Shown here piece by piece: positions 49,551 to 58,837 of a stretch of 64,000 nucleotides of DNA. A model generated the notes under the pieces. It had not been told where the DNA came from and searched no databases. It saw only the letters and a program-made list of their open reading frames with translations. The stretch's first letter is position 1. Every line of letters starts with the position of its first letter. Source of the DNA: CAYMUN01 sp964393835 (GTDB lineage: Bacteria; Patescibacteriota; Saccharimonadia; Saccharimonadales; UBA4665); assembly GCA_964393835.1 (NCBI GenBank), contig CAYMUN010000004.1, positions 1-64,000 of the forward strand. The letters run 5' to 3'. A program made the position numbers and the translations under genes.

Positions 49551-50321
49551 CTATACCTTAAGCTTATCATCGTTGTTTTCATCTTTCTTTAAAGACAGGT
49601 TAAGCCATACTTTTGTACCAGTTTTAGAATCATAGAAATAGGCGTTTTTAAAGGGCGGGTGACTTAGGGCTCTCATTGTATCTATGGCTTGCTGGAAGGT
49701 GACGAGTTCTTCTGGTTTTATTTCTAGCAAGTCTTCAAAATCCTTTTTTAGATTTAAATTTCCCTCTTCTGTTGGTTCGCGAGTTTCGTAAGTATCATTC
49801 AAAATATGTGGCAAAGACTTCTTCAGGAGCAAAATCTCCAGTTGCTGAACCCTATTGTAGGCTGTTAATGAAGTGTCCCAGGCGTGTAGCTCCAGTTGTT
49901 CCTGGTCAATGATAGCGCCATGATCAAGCTCAGCATCTATCTCATGAATGGTCGCTCCGAGCGGCAGTCCGTTAATTATCGAGAATACTTGCGGGTACCA
50001 ACCGCGATTATACGGATTATAGCCCGGGTGAATATTGATGCAGCGCCTACTTTCCACTAACTGTTTAGGGAAGAGCTGCTTGCAATGTGCCGATATTATC
50101 AAATCGTACCGCTCAACGACAGCTTCTAGACTGTCTTTAAGATTGAGCGGCTGGATGGTATAGCCCAGTATTTCTTTTTGGGTAAGCAGTTTATTATTGG
50201 GGTGACAGGCAAAGTCAAATATCCGGCCCGCCGACAGACTGTCGTCACTTTGAATAATTTTTATAAATTCACTCAGTATTGATTCATTGTCGGAGACAAC
50301 CAGTATTCTCTTAAAGGCCAT
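49551..50321 (-). CDS. Sugar N-formyltransferase (VioF/QdtF-like)
   Basis: 256 residues. CINIHPGYNPYNRGWYPQVF carries the Asn-x-His of the formyltransferase active site, and LDHGAIIDQ carries the catalytic Asp; both use N10-formyl-THF. This form is typical for dTDP-4-amino-4,6-dideoxyhexose formyltransferases rather than Met-tRNA formyltransferase. It follows the DegT aminotransferase by 3 bp, which supports formation of a 4-formamido sugar. Confidence 0.85.
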   Translation of the reverse strand: MAFKRILVVSDNESILSEFIKIIQSDDSLSAGRIFDFACHPNNKLLTQKEILGYTIQPLNLKDSLEAVVERYDLIISAHCKQLFPKQLVESRRCINIHPGYNPYNRGWYPQVFSIINGLPLGATIHEIDAELDHGAIIDQEQLELHAWDTSLTAYNRVQQLEILLLKKSLPHILNDTYETREPTEEGNLNLKKDFEDLLEIKPEELVTFQQAIDTMRALSHPPFKNAYFYDSKTGTKVWLNLSLKKDENNDDKLKV

Positions 50322-50324
50322 GTC

Positions 50325-51452
50325 CTACGTCTCGTTTTCCAGCTCGCCGCGGACAATGGTGCAGATGCGGTCTACTGTCTTAGTGTCCATGTGTGGATGC
50401 ACGGGCAGGGATATGACGCTGGCAGAGAGCTGCTCTGTGCCAGCTAAATCGACTTTTGGATAGTCTTTGAAGAAGGGAAAGGTGTGAACGGCGGGTGCGT
50501 AGTAGGTACGAGCCTCAACTTTTTCACGATTTAAGGCATCGAGTATTTTTTGGCGCTTGAGTGCTGGTACCATGATAGTCGCAAACTGAATGGCCGCCGT
50601 TGCCGCTCGTGGCAAAAACATAACCTTTCCACCTGACAGCTGCTGTTCATAGCGTTCATATGTAACTCTCCGATCTTTGAGGATAGCGTCATAGTCTTCC
50701 AGTATTCGAAGCCCGATAGCACAATCCAGTTCAGTTATTTTGGCATTTATGCCGAGAGCATTGGTTTCTTTATCGGAATTAAACGCGAAATTCTTAATTG
50801 ATTCCAGTTTCTCCGCCAGGTCATGATCTTTAGTGGTTATTAAACCGCCTTCGCCGATTCCGAAGGGTTTGGTGGCATGAAACGAAAAGACTTCGCAGTT
50901 ACCTCGTCCACCTAAAAGTTTATTATCCGCGTACGTTGATCCAAAGCCCGGCGCAGAATCTATAACGCAGCCAATACTCGCGGCGCTCGCGACTGCCTCC
51001 CACCGTTCAATTTCCGGATTACCAATACCGAAGTTATTGATGAGTAATAAACCGGCAATATGATCACCATGAATGTCTGCTAATTCCTGAAAGCTCGCTA
51101 GGCTGGGCTGAGCGGTTTCCGCGTCAACATCAAAAAATACCGGCTCAAAACCGCACCATTTAATTGCCAGTGGCCCGGCCGAAAAAGTGAATGACGGGAC
51201 GGCTACGTATTTTTTTTGAGCTGTTGCTTCTCCAAAAATAGCAGAAATGGCCATCATTAAGCCCAACGTTGCGTTTGACACCACGACTGCATGTAGATTC
51301 TGTCCAAGGTACGCCTCAAGCTTTTCTTTAAACTCGTGGTACACTGGCCCGTTATTCGAGTAGTAGTTGTTTTGGTATATTTGTTTGATGTCTTTTATTA
51401 GGCTGTCCGGGTTGGGAAGCTTAGGTTTAATAAAGGGGACGTGCTCGGTCAT
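50325..51452 (-). CDS. DegT/DnrJ/EryC1-type sugar aminotransferase
   Basis: 375 residues, PLP-dependent fold type I. The N-terminal segment YYSNNGPVYHEFKEKLEAYL, the PLP-phosphate pocket SNATLGLMMAISA and the Lys in FSFHATKPFGIGEGG are typical of the VioA/FdtB group. It would transaminate the 4-keto group of dTDP-4-keto-6-deoxyglucose made by RmlB. Start overlaps the stop of the methyltransferase gene. Confidence 0.9.
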   Translation of the reverse strand: MTEHVPFIKPKLPNPDSLIKDIKQIYQNNYYSNNGPVYHEFKEKLEAYLGQNLHAVVVSNATLGLMMAISAIFGEATAQKKYVAVPSFTFSAGPLAIKWCGFEPVFFDVDAETAQPSLASFQELADIHGDHIAGLLLINNFGIGNPEIERWEAVASAASIGCVIDSAPGFGSTYADNKLLGGRGNCEVFSFHATKPFGIGEGGLITTKDHDLAEKLESIKNFAFNSDKETNALGINAKITELDCAIGLRILEDYDAILKDRRVTYERYEQQLSGGKVMFLPRAATAAIQFATIMVPALKRQKILDALNREKVEARTYYAPAVHTFPFFKDYPKVDLAGTEQLSASVISLPVHPHMDTKTVDRICTIVRGELENET

Positions 51453-52000
51453 TTCTTGACAGCCTCTATATAGGTAGTCGCCGGGTCGCGACGGAAATCA
51501 AGGGCAATGTCATAGGCGGAAATACCTGGTTTCTGTATGCTGACTTCTTTGAAACCTGTCGCCTCAAGGACACTCATTAGGTGCTTCGCTGTGTATGCGT
51601 AACGATGCTCCCAGCTAAATAAACAGTCGCTCACCATTTCATCCCATGACTTTCCAAAGCGGTGATCTTCCAGATGGGGCAAAACGTAATTCATGTAGGT
51701 CTTCCTTTTAAAGACATAGGCGTTGAGGAGTTTTTTTAAGTCTGGCCAGCCAATTCTCATAGCGGCGCCTTTTTTCATGACGCGGTGACACTCTTTTAAA
51801 AATACTTCGGCGTCTGTTTTAATAAGATGTTCAATAAAATGCTCGTGAAAGATAGCGTCTACAGTGCTATCTTTGTACGGTAAGGGCTGGCGCAAATCGT
51901 GTCGAATAATGCCCTTGTTGCGCAAGATATCTATATTGTCCCAGCCTTCAACTATATGAGGCCCGCAGGCTAGATGAAGTTTAACTGTCTTCTTTGTCAT
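51449..52000 (-). CDS. SAM-dependent methyltransferase (class I)
   Basis: 183 residues from ATG 52000, chosen because GGAGGA lies just before it. The SAM loop is LHLACGPHIVEGWDNID, with DAIFHEHFIEHL at motif IV. The end WEHRYAYTAKHLMSVLEATG is typical for the glycan-related methyltransferases. It overlaps the wzt gene end by 20 bp. It may methylate a sugar or cap a chain, but the target is unknown. Confidence 0.85.
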   Translation of the reverse strand: MTKKTVKLHLACGPHIVEGWDNIDILRNKGIIRHDLRQPLPYKDSTVDAIFHEHFIEHLIKTDAEVFLKECHRVMKKGAAMRIGWPDLKKLLNAYVFKRKTYMNYVLPHLEDHRFGKSWDEMVSDCLFSWEHRYAYTAKHLMSVLEATGFKEVSIQKPGISAYDIALDFRRDPATTYIEAVKK

Positions 52001-53183
52001 GAATCCTCCATTCTCCATTAGTTCTTATTGGGCCGCCACGAAATTTGTCAAAACCCTGAATTACGAATTTTATACTTCCGATTTGATAACCGATTAGTTT
52101 GAACCCCTGCTTGGTAAAGATTGCTACGTCTACTGTATATGAGCCAGGATTAAAATATTCAAGCGGTATGCTGCAGGCTACTGTGTGTTTTTTTCCCTGA
52201 GCCCCCGGTAGCGTAAGTGCTTTTGTGTTTTGTTCTGCTACTGGGAAACCGTTGGAGATTACGCCGTATCCAAGGTCTACTTCTACGTCTTTGCTTAGAC
52301 TATAGGTTACTTCAAAATTCAATGTGCCGTCACGGGTTAACTTTACTGGTGAGTTCTGCTTAACGCTCAGCGAGCTTACGGGCCCGCTGAGACTTTTATT
52401 TCTGATGCCCTGGGCAGCTCCACCGCTGCCCTCTTCGATAGTAGCGATATTATCAAGCGTGTACTGGCCCGCGACTTCATCAGGATCACCAATGTTCTTT
52501 ATCTTGCCATCTTCTATGAGTAGGGCTCGTGTGCAAAATCGCATTACGGCACCCATGTCATGAGATACAAGAATTATGGTAGCTTTTTTATCTTTGAGGT
52601 ATTCAAAATATTCAAAGCATTTTTGCTGGAACGACGCGTCGCCAACCGCTAGTACTTCGTCAATCAGCAAAATATCGCTATTTGTCCTCGTAGCTATCGA
52701 AAAAGCCAGACGCACCTGCATGCCAGAAGAGTAGTTTTTAAGTTTTTGATCCATGAAGCGCTCGATCTCCGCGAACTCTACGATATCATCATACATGGCA
52801 TCCATTTCTTTGCGGTTGAAACCCAGGAGCGCGCCGTTAAGAAAGACATTTTCGCGACCCGATAGTTCTTGATTAAATCCTACTCCCAGCTCAATAAAGG
52901 GAGTGAGCTTGCCGTTGAGAGTAATACTCCCTTTACTTGGCGTATAGATGCCGGCCAAGAGCTTCAACAGAGTGCTTTTACCGCCACCATTGCGGCCGAC
53001 AATACCAAAAAATTCGCCTTTTTTAACCTCGAACGATATATCTTCCAGGGCCTGTTGTTTTTCGTAGGTTTTGTTGCGTTTATAGAAGTTTATAAAGGCG
53101 CTCTTAATCGAAGTAGTCTTTTCATGAGGCAGCTTAAACGTTTTGCTGACATTCTCTACTTTAATTGCTACTTCTTCGTTCAT
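51981..53183 (-). CDS. wzt: ABC transporter ATP-binding protein for polysaccharide export (Wzt-like)
   Basis: 400 residues: an ATPase domain with Walker A GRNGGGKSTLLKLLAG, signature NYSSGMQVRLAF and Walker B DILLIDEVLAVGD. The extra C-terminal domain (about 250-390) is a beta sandwich like the Wzt carbohydrate-binding domain that recognises the chain end. It partners with the permease encoded 3 bp upstream. Export of an undecaprenyl-linked glycan across the cytoplasmic membrane. Confidence 0.92.
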   Translation of the reverse strand: MNEEVAIKVENVSKTFKLPHEKTTSIKSAFINFYKRNKTYEKQQALEDISFEVKKGEFFGIVGRNGGGKSTLLKLLAGIYTPSKGSITLNGKLTPFIELGVGFNQELSGRENVFLNGALLGFNRKEMDAMYDDIVEFAEIERFMDQKLKNYSSGMQVRLAFSIATRTNSDILLIDEVLAVGDASFQQKCFEYFEYLKDKKATIILVSHDMGAVMRFCTRALLIEDGKIKNIGDPDEVAGQYTLDNIATIEEGSGGAAQGIRNKSLSGPVSSLSVKQNSPVKLTRDGTLNFEVTYSLSKDVEVDLGYGVISNGFPVAEQNTKALTLPGAQGKKHTVACSIPLEYFNPGSYTVDVAIFTKQGFKLIGYQIGSIKFVIQGFDKFRGGPIRTNGEWRIHDKEDS

Positions 53184-53186
53184 GCT

Positions 53187-53987
53187 TTAAATATTCTCCG
53201 CGAAGTATTTAGATTCTTTTTTGAAGTAGAGTAAGCCACTGACGAGAACCAGTAGAACCACCATGAAAGGAATAAATATATACGGCCCGCCGTCGAACAG
53301 TTGGTATACTGTCGGGGTTTGGTGCGTAATCGTGGCATAGCGAGCATCTTGAATAGCTTGGGCCATGGGATTCAACAGGATGAGTTTCTGAGCGGTGATG
53401 TTAGGTATAAGCGACAGGGAGTACAGGATGGGCGTTAAGTAAAACCCGGCCTGCAAGATGACTTCCCAGATATAGTTAATGTCACGGAATTTTACAAAAG
53501 CCGCCGACAAAAACAAAGACAGACCCAGTGCCAGCAAATATACTTCGGCCAGTATGAGTGGCAGCCACAGGGTTGTCCGGAGTAAATCGACATGGTTCAG
53601 TACCATAAAGACCACGATGACCACGAGATTCAAAAAGAGGTTAATCAATGCCGAGATACTACTACTAAACACGATCATCCAGCGCGGGATACGAATTTTA
53701 CGGATCAAGTCCCCCCTGCCCACGATTGAGCCGAGACTTTGGGAGGTCATTTCTAAAAAAAAGTTCCAGATCACAATGCCAAGTAATAGGTAAACCGGAA
53801 AGTGCGGTATACCGCCGCCCGACTTCAGCACCTTTACGAACACTACGTACAAAATCACAAACAGCAGCAAAGGTCGCAGCAGCGACCAGGCATAGCCCAG
53901 CACTGAGCCTTGGTAGCGAAGCTTAAAATCGGTGCGGACAAGCTCGCTGAGCAGAGCCCGGTTTTGTTTCGTGACAAAGCGCTTCAT
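53187..53987 (-). CDS. wzm: ABC transporter permease for polysaccharide export (Wzm-like)
   Basis: 266 residues with six membrane helices. RTDFKLRYQGSVLGYAWSLL near the N-terminus and NPMAQAIQDARYA are typical of the Wzm/TagG group. First gene of the operon that continues to 45772. TATAAT lies 10 nt before the ATG. The divergent GT2 gene starts 38 bp away. Confidence 0.92.
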   Translation of the reverse strand: MKRFVTKQNRALLSELVRTDFKLRYQGSVLGYAWSLLRPLLLFVILYVVFVKVLKSGGGIPHFPVYLLLGIVIWNFFLEMTSQSLGSIVGRGDLIRKIRIPRWMIVFSSSISALINLFLNLVVIVVFMVLNHVDLLRTTLWLPLILAEVYLLALGLSLFLSAAFVKFRDINYIWEVILQAGFYLTPILYSLSLIPNITAQKLILLNPMAQAIQDARYATITHQTPTVYQLFDGGPYIFIPFMVVLLVLVSGLLYFKKESKYFAENI

Positions 53988-54025
53988 TTATTAGGGTATT
54001 ATAGAGGAAGAAAGCTGGTAAGTCG
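53988..54025. promoter_or_regulatory. 38-bp divergent promoter between wzm and a GT2 gene
   Basis: Minus strand: TATAAT at 53998-54003. Plus strand: TATTAT at 53997-54002, which is nearly the same bases. Both directions therefore use one shared AT box. Confidence 0.45.
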
Positions 54026-55033
54026 ATGCGTGAACCATGTGTCATTGTCCCTAATTGGAACGGTCTGGACAGTTTGGAAGACTGTCTGGATTCCCTATTG
54101 GCTCAGACGGTGAAGGCCCGCGTTATTGTCGTAGATAATGGATCAGAAGACGGCTCCCTGGAGCTGGTGGAGCAACACTACCCAGGCGTGGAGTTGATTG
54201 AGCATGATACTAACCGGGGTTACGCCGGCGGCGTGAATCCCGGCTTTCGGCGAGCCAGCGAGTTAGGGGCCAAATACGTCGCGCCGTTTAACAATGACGC
54301 CGTGGCTGACCCAACGTGGTTAGAAAAACTGGTGCAGTATTTAGATAATCACGCCGAGGTCGGCATCGCCGCCCCTAAACTGCTCAGCGCGGACGGCAAA
54401 AAGATTGACAGTACGGGTGATTACTACACAGTGTGGGGCCTGCCCTACCCCCGCGGCCGCGGCGAGACCGACATCGACAAATACGACACCGAAATCGAGG
54501 TCTTTGGGGCCAGCGGCGGGGCCAGCCTGTACCGGGTAAAGATGCTGCAAGAAATTGGGCTGCTAGACGAAGGTTTCTTTGCCTATTACGAAGATGTTGA
54601 TCTGAGTTTCCGGGCCCAGCTGGCCGGCTGGAAAGTCGCCTATGTGCCAGGCTCAATCGCCTATCACCAGATTGGCGCTACCAGCGGCAAAGTAAAAGGC
54701 TTCGCGACCTACCAAACACTTAAGAATTTACCCCTGTTGTGGTTTAAAAACATGCCGCGAAGATACTTATGGCAGACCGGCTGGCGGTTTTGGCTGGCCG
54801 ATACCCTGTTTTTTATGCGCGCCATATCCCGTGGCCAAGTATGGTCGGCGCTCAAGGGCGCGGCCATGGGTAAATACCGACTGCTGACGGCTTTGGGCAA
54901 GCGGCGGCGCATCCAACAGGCAAAAAAAGTGAGCGATGATTACATTTGGCAGTCGCTGGTGCATGATCTACCGCCAAATGCCCGAGCCCTCCGCCGCCTA
55001 CGTGATTACAAGTTTTGGAACAGAGCAAGGTAA
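54026..55033 (+). CDS. Glycosyltransferase family 2
   Basis: 335 residues, GT-A fold of the rhamnosyltransferase-like group. CVIVPNWNGLDSLEDCLDSL, VDNGSEDGS, NRGYAGGVNPG, FNNDA (metal-binding) and the catalytic DEGFFAYYEDVDLSFRA region are complete. The C-terminal 80 residues are amphipathic. The last 28 bp overlap the end of the Fic gene on the other strand. Confidence 0.92.
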   Translation: MREPCVIVPNWNGLDSLEDCLDSLLAQTVKARVIVVDNGSEDGSLELVEQHYPGVELIEHDTNRGYAGGVNPGFRRASELGAKYVAPFNNDAVADPTWLEKLVQYLDNHAEVGIAAPKLLSADGKKIDSTGDYYTVWGLPYPRGRGETDIDKYDTEIEVFGASGGASLYRVKMLQEIGLLDEGFFAYYEDVDLSFRAQLAGWKVAYVPGSIAYHQIGATSGKVKGFATYQTLKNLPLLWFKNMPRRYLWQTGWRFWLADTLFFMRAISRGQVWSALKGAAMGKYRLLTALGKRRRIQQAKKVSDDYIWQSLVHDLPPNARALRRLRDYKFWNRAR

Positions 55034-56151
55034 TCACTCATACGGAACAGTCGGTTGCGTGAATAACCCGTCATCTCTGTAAGTATACCGAGGCGCTCAA
55101 AATCAGCCACTAAATTATTGGCTGTCTCATAACGAATGCCTAGCTCGCCGGCAACGTCATTAACACTGACGATGGGGTGTGAAAACAGGTGCAACAATAG
55201 TTTGCGAGCCCGGGGCACCTTGCGGCCTAAACGACTAATTTTCATCTCGTACCGTTCGCGCAAGTTGATGATGTCTTCAAAAGTTTGCTTACCTTTGGCG
55301 GCGGTCACAATAACGCCCTCTAAAAAGAAGCGCACCCACTGTTCTAGGTGACCCCTGTCGCGTACCTCGTCTAGGGAATCGTAATAGGCTTGACGGTATT
55401 TCTCAAAGTACGATGACAAATAGAGCACTGGCTTGTCCAAAAAGCCACGCTCTATGAGCTGCAAGGTGATAAACAGCCGCCCGATGCGACCATTACCGTC
55501 TAAAAACGGGTGGATGGTCTCAAACTGATAGTGACCGATAGCGACTTTAATCAACACCGGAACTTGGAGCGACTGATTGTGCCAAAAATTCTCCCAGTCG
55601 CTCAACAGACCTGGCAATTCGTCGTGATGCGGCGGTATAAAGTGGGCCGTCCTGATGGTCGAGCCACCGATCCAGTTCTGTGATTTGCGCAGCTGGCCGG
55701 GTTCCTTTTTTGCGCCTCGCGTGCCCGAGAGTAGAATTTGATGGGTTTGGGCAATCAGCCGCAGGGCTACTGGGAGCGTCTGTAATTCTCCGATAGCGTA
55801 GTTCATGGCTTTAATATAGTTTTGGACTTCCTGCCAATCATGTCGCCGTTCCGGGGATACATCAGCTTCGTCGAGTAGGGCTTCGTCGATGCCTGTTTTA
55901 GTTCCTTCAATCCGGCTAGAACTGACTGCCTCGCTTTTAACATGCATTTGGATGAAATAATCAACATCCGGCACTAAACGAGCATAAGCGTTGAGCTCAC
56001 CAAGTAAGCGATTTGCTTCCTCCAGGCGAGTGCTTATATCTGAACGTCCAAAATCAAACGGACGATTAATAGGCGACGGCAAGAAGCTCTGATATTCATA
56101 ATCTTTATCCCAAAAATGGCGCTGCTTGGTACCGGCTGTGAAAGCATTCAT
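55006..56151 (-). CDS. Fic family AMP-transferase with C-terminal winged helix
   Basis: 381 residues. The Fic motif HPFLDGNGRIGR spans 214-225 with catalytic His214. The N-terminal autoinhibitory motif SSRIEGT (78-84, Glu82) places it in the class with an internal inhibitor helix. The C-terminal 80 residues (RARKLLLHLFSHPIVSVND) are a winged-helix domain. Such proteins AMPylate other proteins; the target is unknown. A cluster of AT bases before its start gives little promoter information. Confidence 0.92.
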   Translation of the reverse strand: MNAFTAGTKQRHFWDKDYEYQSFLPSPINRPFDFGRSDISTRLEEANRLLGELNAYARLVPDVDYFIQMHVKSEAVSSSRIEGTKTGIDEALLDEADVSPERRHDWQEVQNYIKAMNYAIGELQTLPVALRLIAQTHQILLSGTRGAKKEPGQLRKSQNWIGGSTIRTAHFIPPHHDELPGLLSDWENFWHNQSLQVPVLIKVAIGHYQFETIHPFLDGNGRIGRLFITLQLIERGFLDKPVLYLSSYFEKYRQAYYDSLDEVRDRGHLEQWVRFFLEGVIVTAAKGKQTFEDIINLRERYEMKISRLGRKVPRARKLLLHLFSHPIVSVNDVAGELGIRYETANNLVADFERLGILTEMTGYSRNRLFRMSDYLALFQNL

Positions 56152-56283
56152 AACTATGACTATACATTATTATATTCATAATTACAAGCTTAAAAATGAA
56201 TATGATAATACTTGTTCCGTTTTGTTCGGTATCATGGGGCTTCATGGCTTCATAAAGAGCTCCGTCATGCTAGGATTACTATT

Positions 56284-57369
56284 ATGAGCCACGTAGCAAT
56301 TGACGCCCGAGAACTGCGTACCAGCAGTGGTCGCTATGTTGAACGCCTGCTGCATTATTTACAGGGGCTACAAACTCAGCACCAATTCACCGTGCTGCTT
56401 AAGCCCCAAGATATGGCAGCCTGGGAGCCGACCAGTTCCCAGTTTCGCAAGGTAGCCTGCCCGCACAAGGAGTTTACTTTTGACGAGCAGCTTGGCTTGC
56501 GACGACAGCTTAAGGGGTTGGGGGCTGACTTGGTGCACTTCCCGTTTGTCCAGCAGCCCGTCTGGTATAGCGGTGACGTCGTGACGACAATTCAGGATTT
56601 GACGACGCTGCGGTTTGATAATCCGGCTAAAAATCGGCTGGTTTTCCGGTTTAAGCAGCGCGTGTACGCCTATGTCATCAAGCGAGCTGTCAAAAAGTCT
56701 CGGCATTTGATGACGCCTACCCAGTTTGTTAAAGATGACGTGGTGCGCTTTAGCGGCGTAGTGCCCGATAAAATTAGCGTTACCTACGAGGCGGCCGATA
56801 AAATTACGGCCGTCGCGGAATCGCTACCAGAGCTGACAAACAAAAAATTCATCATGTACGTTGGCCGGCCGACGCCGCACAAAAACCTGGCGCGCTTAAT
56901 CGAAGCTTTTGGCTTGGTGCGAGCCCAGCACCCTGATCTGACACTGGTACTGGCCGGCAAAAAAGACGCTAATTACGAGCGGGTAGAGGCTGCGGCGCGG
57001 CAAAAAGGCCTGCTATTTACTGGTTTTATCAGCGAGGGTCGTTTGCGCTGGTTGTACGAAAATTGCGCGGCCTACGTCTTTCCCTCCCTCAGCGAAGGCT
57101 TTGGCCTGCCTGGGCTGGAGGCCATGATTCACGGCGCTCCGGTCGTCAGCAGCAACGCCACCTGCCTGCCGGAAGTCTACGGCCCGGCCGCTCATTACTT
57201 TGATCCACTTGATACCCAGGCCATGGCCGACGCCATCAACGAAGTTTTGAGCGATAAGGAACTACGGCAAAAGCTTATTGAAGCCGGCACGGCTCAAGCC
57301 CAAAAATACTCTTGGCAGCGCACGGCTGAGCAAACGCTGGCGGTCTACGACCGCGTGCTGGACAGCTAA
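56284..57369 (+). CDS. Glycosyltransferase family 4
   Basis: 361 residues from ATG 56284. GT-B fold with AIDARELRTSSGRYVERLL at the start, VGRPTPHKNLARLIEAF, and the EX7E region LSEGFGLPGLEAMIHGAPV. TGC-TAGGAT lies 7 nt before the ATG and no ribosome site is seen, so the start is likely leaderless. Its stop overlaps the jag stop by 4 bp. Donor and acceptor are unknown. Confidence 0.9.
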   Translation: MSHVAIDARELRTSSGRYVERLLHYLQGLQTQHQFTVLLKPQDMAAWEPTSSQFRKVACPHKEFTFDEQLGLRRQLKGLGADLVHFPFVQQPVWYSGDVVTTIQDLTTLRFDNPAKNRLVFRFKQRVYAYVIKRAVKKSRHLMTPTQFVKDDVVRFSGVVPDKISVTYEAADKITAVAESLPELTNKKFIMYVGRPTPHKNLARLIEAFGLVRAQHPDLTLVLAGKKDANYERVEAAARQKGLLFTGFISEGRLRWLYENCAAYVFPSLSEGFGLPGLEAMIHGAPVVSSNATCLPEVYGPAAHYFDPLDTQAMADAINEVLSDKELRQKLIEAGTAQAQKYSWQRTAEQTLAVYDRVLDS

Positions 57370-57833
57370 GCCTCGCCGGGTTTGAGCACGATGTGCCGGT
57401 CGCGGCCCTCGCCGGCGGAGTCACTAGACAGCCCGTACTCGGCGGCCAGTTGGTGCACGACCCGGCGATCGGCAGCGTTCATTGGCTCGAGATCCATCGG
57501 CTCGCCGGAGTCTTTGACTTGCTTGACCCAGGTTTCGGCTTTTTCGCGCAGGCGATCGGCCCGCTGTTTTTTGTATTCGGCGATGTCGACATTGACCCGG
57601 TTATGCTCGTAGCCTTGGTTTTTAAGCGCCGTGCTGGTCAGGTACTGCAGTGAGCGCATAGTATCCCCGCGCTGTCCGATCAAGAAGCCGTTGAGGTGGG
57701 TACTGGGCACGTTGAGCTGGATGACTTCGTCATCGCTCGTAGCGTGAACGTCGGTGTTAAGACCAAAAAACGACAACAAATCTTCCAGGTATTTTTTGCC
57801 GTACTGGATGGCTTCCTCGAGAGAATCATTCAT
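57366..57833 (-). CDS. jag: KH-R3H RNA-binding protein (Jag/KhpB-like)
   Basis: 155 residues. KH domain with NGFLIGQRGDTMRSLQYL (GxxG loop), then an R3H domain with AADRRVVHQLAAEYG. The N-terminal Jag domain is missing, so it is the short form. Cotranscribed after yidC (overlapping stop/start). In other bacteria the protein binds RNA and is linked to cell-wall growth. Confidence 0.9.
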   Translation of the reverse strand: MNDSLEEAIQYGKKYLEDLLSFFGLNTDVHATSDDEVIQLNVPSTHLNGFLIGQRGDTMRSLQYLTSTALKNQGYEHNRVNVDIAEYKKQRADRLREKAETWVKQVKDSGEPMDLEPMNAADRRVVHQLAAEYGLSSDSAGEGRDRHIVLKPGEA

Positions 57834-58765
57834 CGCTGACGCCTCTTTTTGCGAGATTGTTTCTTGGGCGATTTGGGTTTCTTGGGCGCGGCCACGATTT
57901 CAGCCTCGGGGATGGCTTTGATGTCTTTTTTGGCGGGTTTATCGGCGATAGCTTCCATTTCACCCTCGTCTTTATTGAGGACGATACTCTGCTGGATAAA
58001 GGCCACGATGCCGCCGACCAGCCAGTACAGACTGAGGGCAGAGGCCAGGTTGACGGTAAACAGGAATATCATGGCTGGCAGTAGGTACAGCGTGCTGCGG
58101 CCAACGGCGGCATTGACTTCGGACTGATCGGCCTGCTTGCCCGCGCCAGCTTCTTTGAGAATCGCTCGCAAGCCGCGCGAATCTTTATCAGTTGGCAGTA
58201 ATTGCTTGCTCTGGAAGAATTGGGCGACGGCGCTGCCGATAACCAGCAACATAGCCGGCCAGTAGATGCCGCCGGCTTTGCCGAGCGCCGCCCGACTGAG
58301 GTCAACCAGACCAAACAACGTGTCGTCAAACAGGTGAATGTTATGTGACAGCTGCTGCATCCAAGGCAGGTCTTGCAGTGCCGGGTAGGCAAAGCTAATG
58401 ATATTTTCGGGATTATTGATGATCCGACGTAAGCCGCTGTACAGCCCGATCAAGACGATCAACTGGACAATCAGTGTCGGTAACGTCCCGAGCGGATTGA
58501 TGCCCCGCTCTTTGTAGAGTTCCATCAACATCATTGATTCTTTTTGGCGATTACCTTTAGTGGCCTGCTTAATCTTTTTGATCTCCGGCTGCAGTTTTTT
58601 CATGGCTTTAGCCTGGTGCAACTGTTTTTTAACCAGGGGCCACAGCAGCAGGCGGATGACGATAGTAAAGATAATCAGACTAAGGCCAAAGTTGTGCCCC
58701 GGAATCAGGGCGTAAATCAACACTAAAAGGTTAAAAATCGGCTGGACAATAAAAGTCGTGAACAT
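57830..58765 (-). CDS. yidC: YidC/Oxa1-type membrane protein insertase
   Basis: 311 residues with five membrane segments. IFTIVIRLLLWPLVKKQLH contains the conserved Arg of the hydrophilic groove; LPTLIVQLIVLIGLYSGLR and LYWLVGGIVAFIQQ are the later helices. The C-tail is strongly basic (KKPKSPKKQSRKKRRQR), suited to ribosome contact. No signal peptide or periplasmic P1 domain, as in Gram-positive YidC. TGG-TATAGT lies 8 nt before the ATG. Confidence 0.94.
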   Translation of the reverse strand: MFTTFIVQPIFNLLVLIYALIPGHNFGLSLIIFTIVIRLLLWPLVKKQLHQAKAMKKLQPEIKKIKQATKGNRQKESMMLMELYKERGINPLGTLPTLIVQLIVLIGLYSGLRRIINNPENIISFAYPALQDLPWMQQLSHNIHLFDDTLFGLVDLSRAALGKAGGIYWPAMLLVIGSAVAQFFQSKQLLPTDKDSRGLRAILKEAGAGKQADQSEVNAAVGRSTLYLLPAMIFLFTVNLASALSLYWLVGGIVAFIQQSIVLNKDEGEMEAIADKPAKKDIKAIPEAEIVAAPKKPKSPKKQSRKKRRQR

Positions 58766-58837
58766 TGCCTACTACTATACCATGCCCGACCGGTGTTCCG
58801 TGCTACTGACTTGGCCGCGACAGCGTCTTCAATGTTG

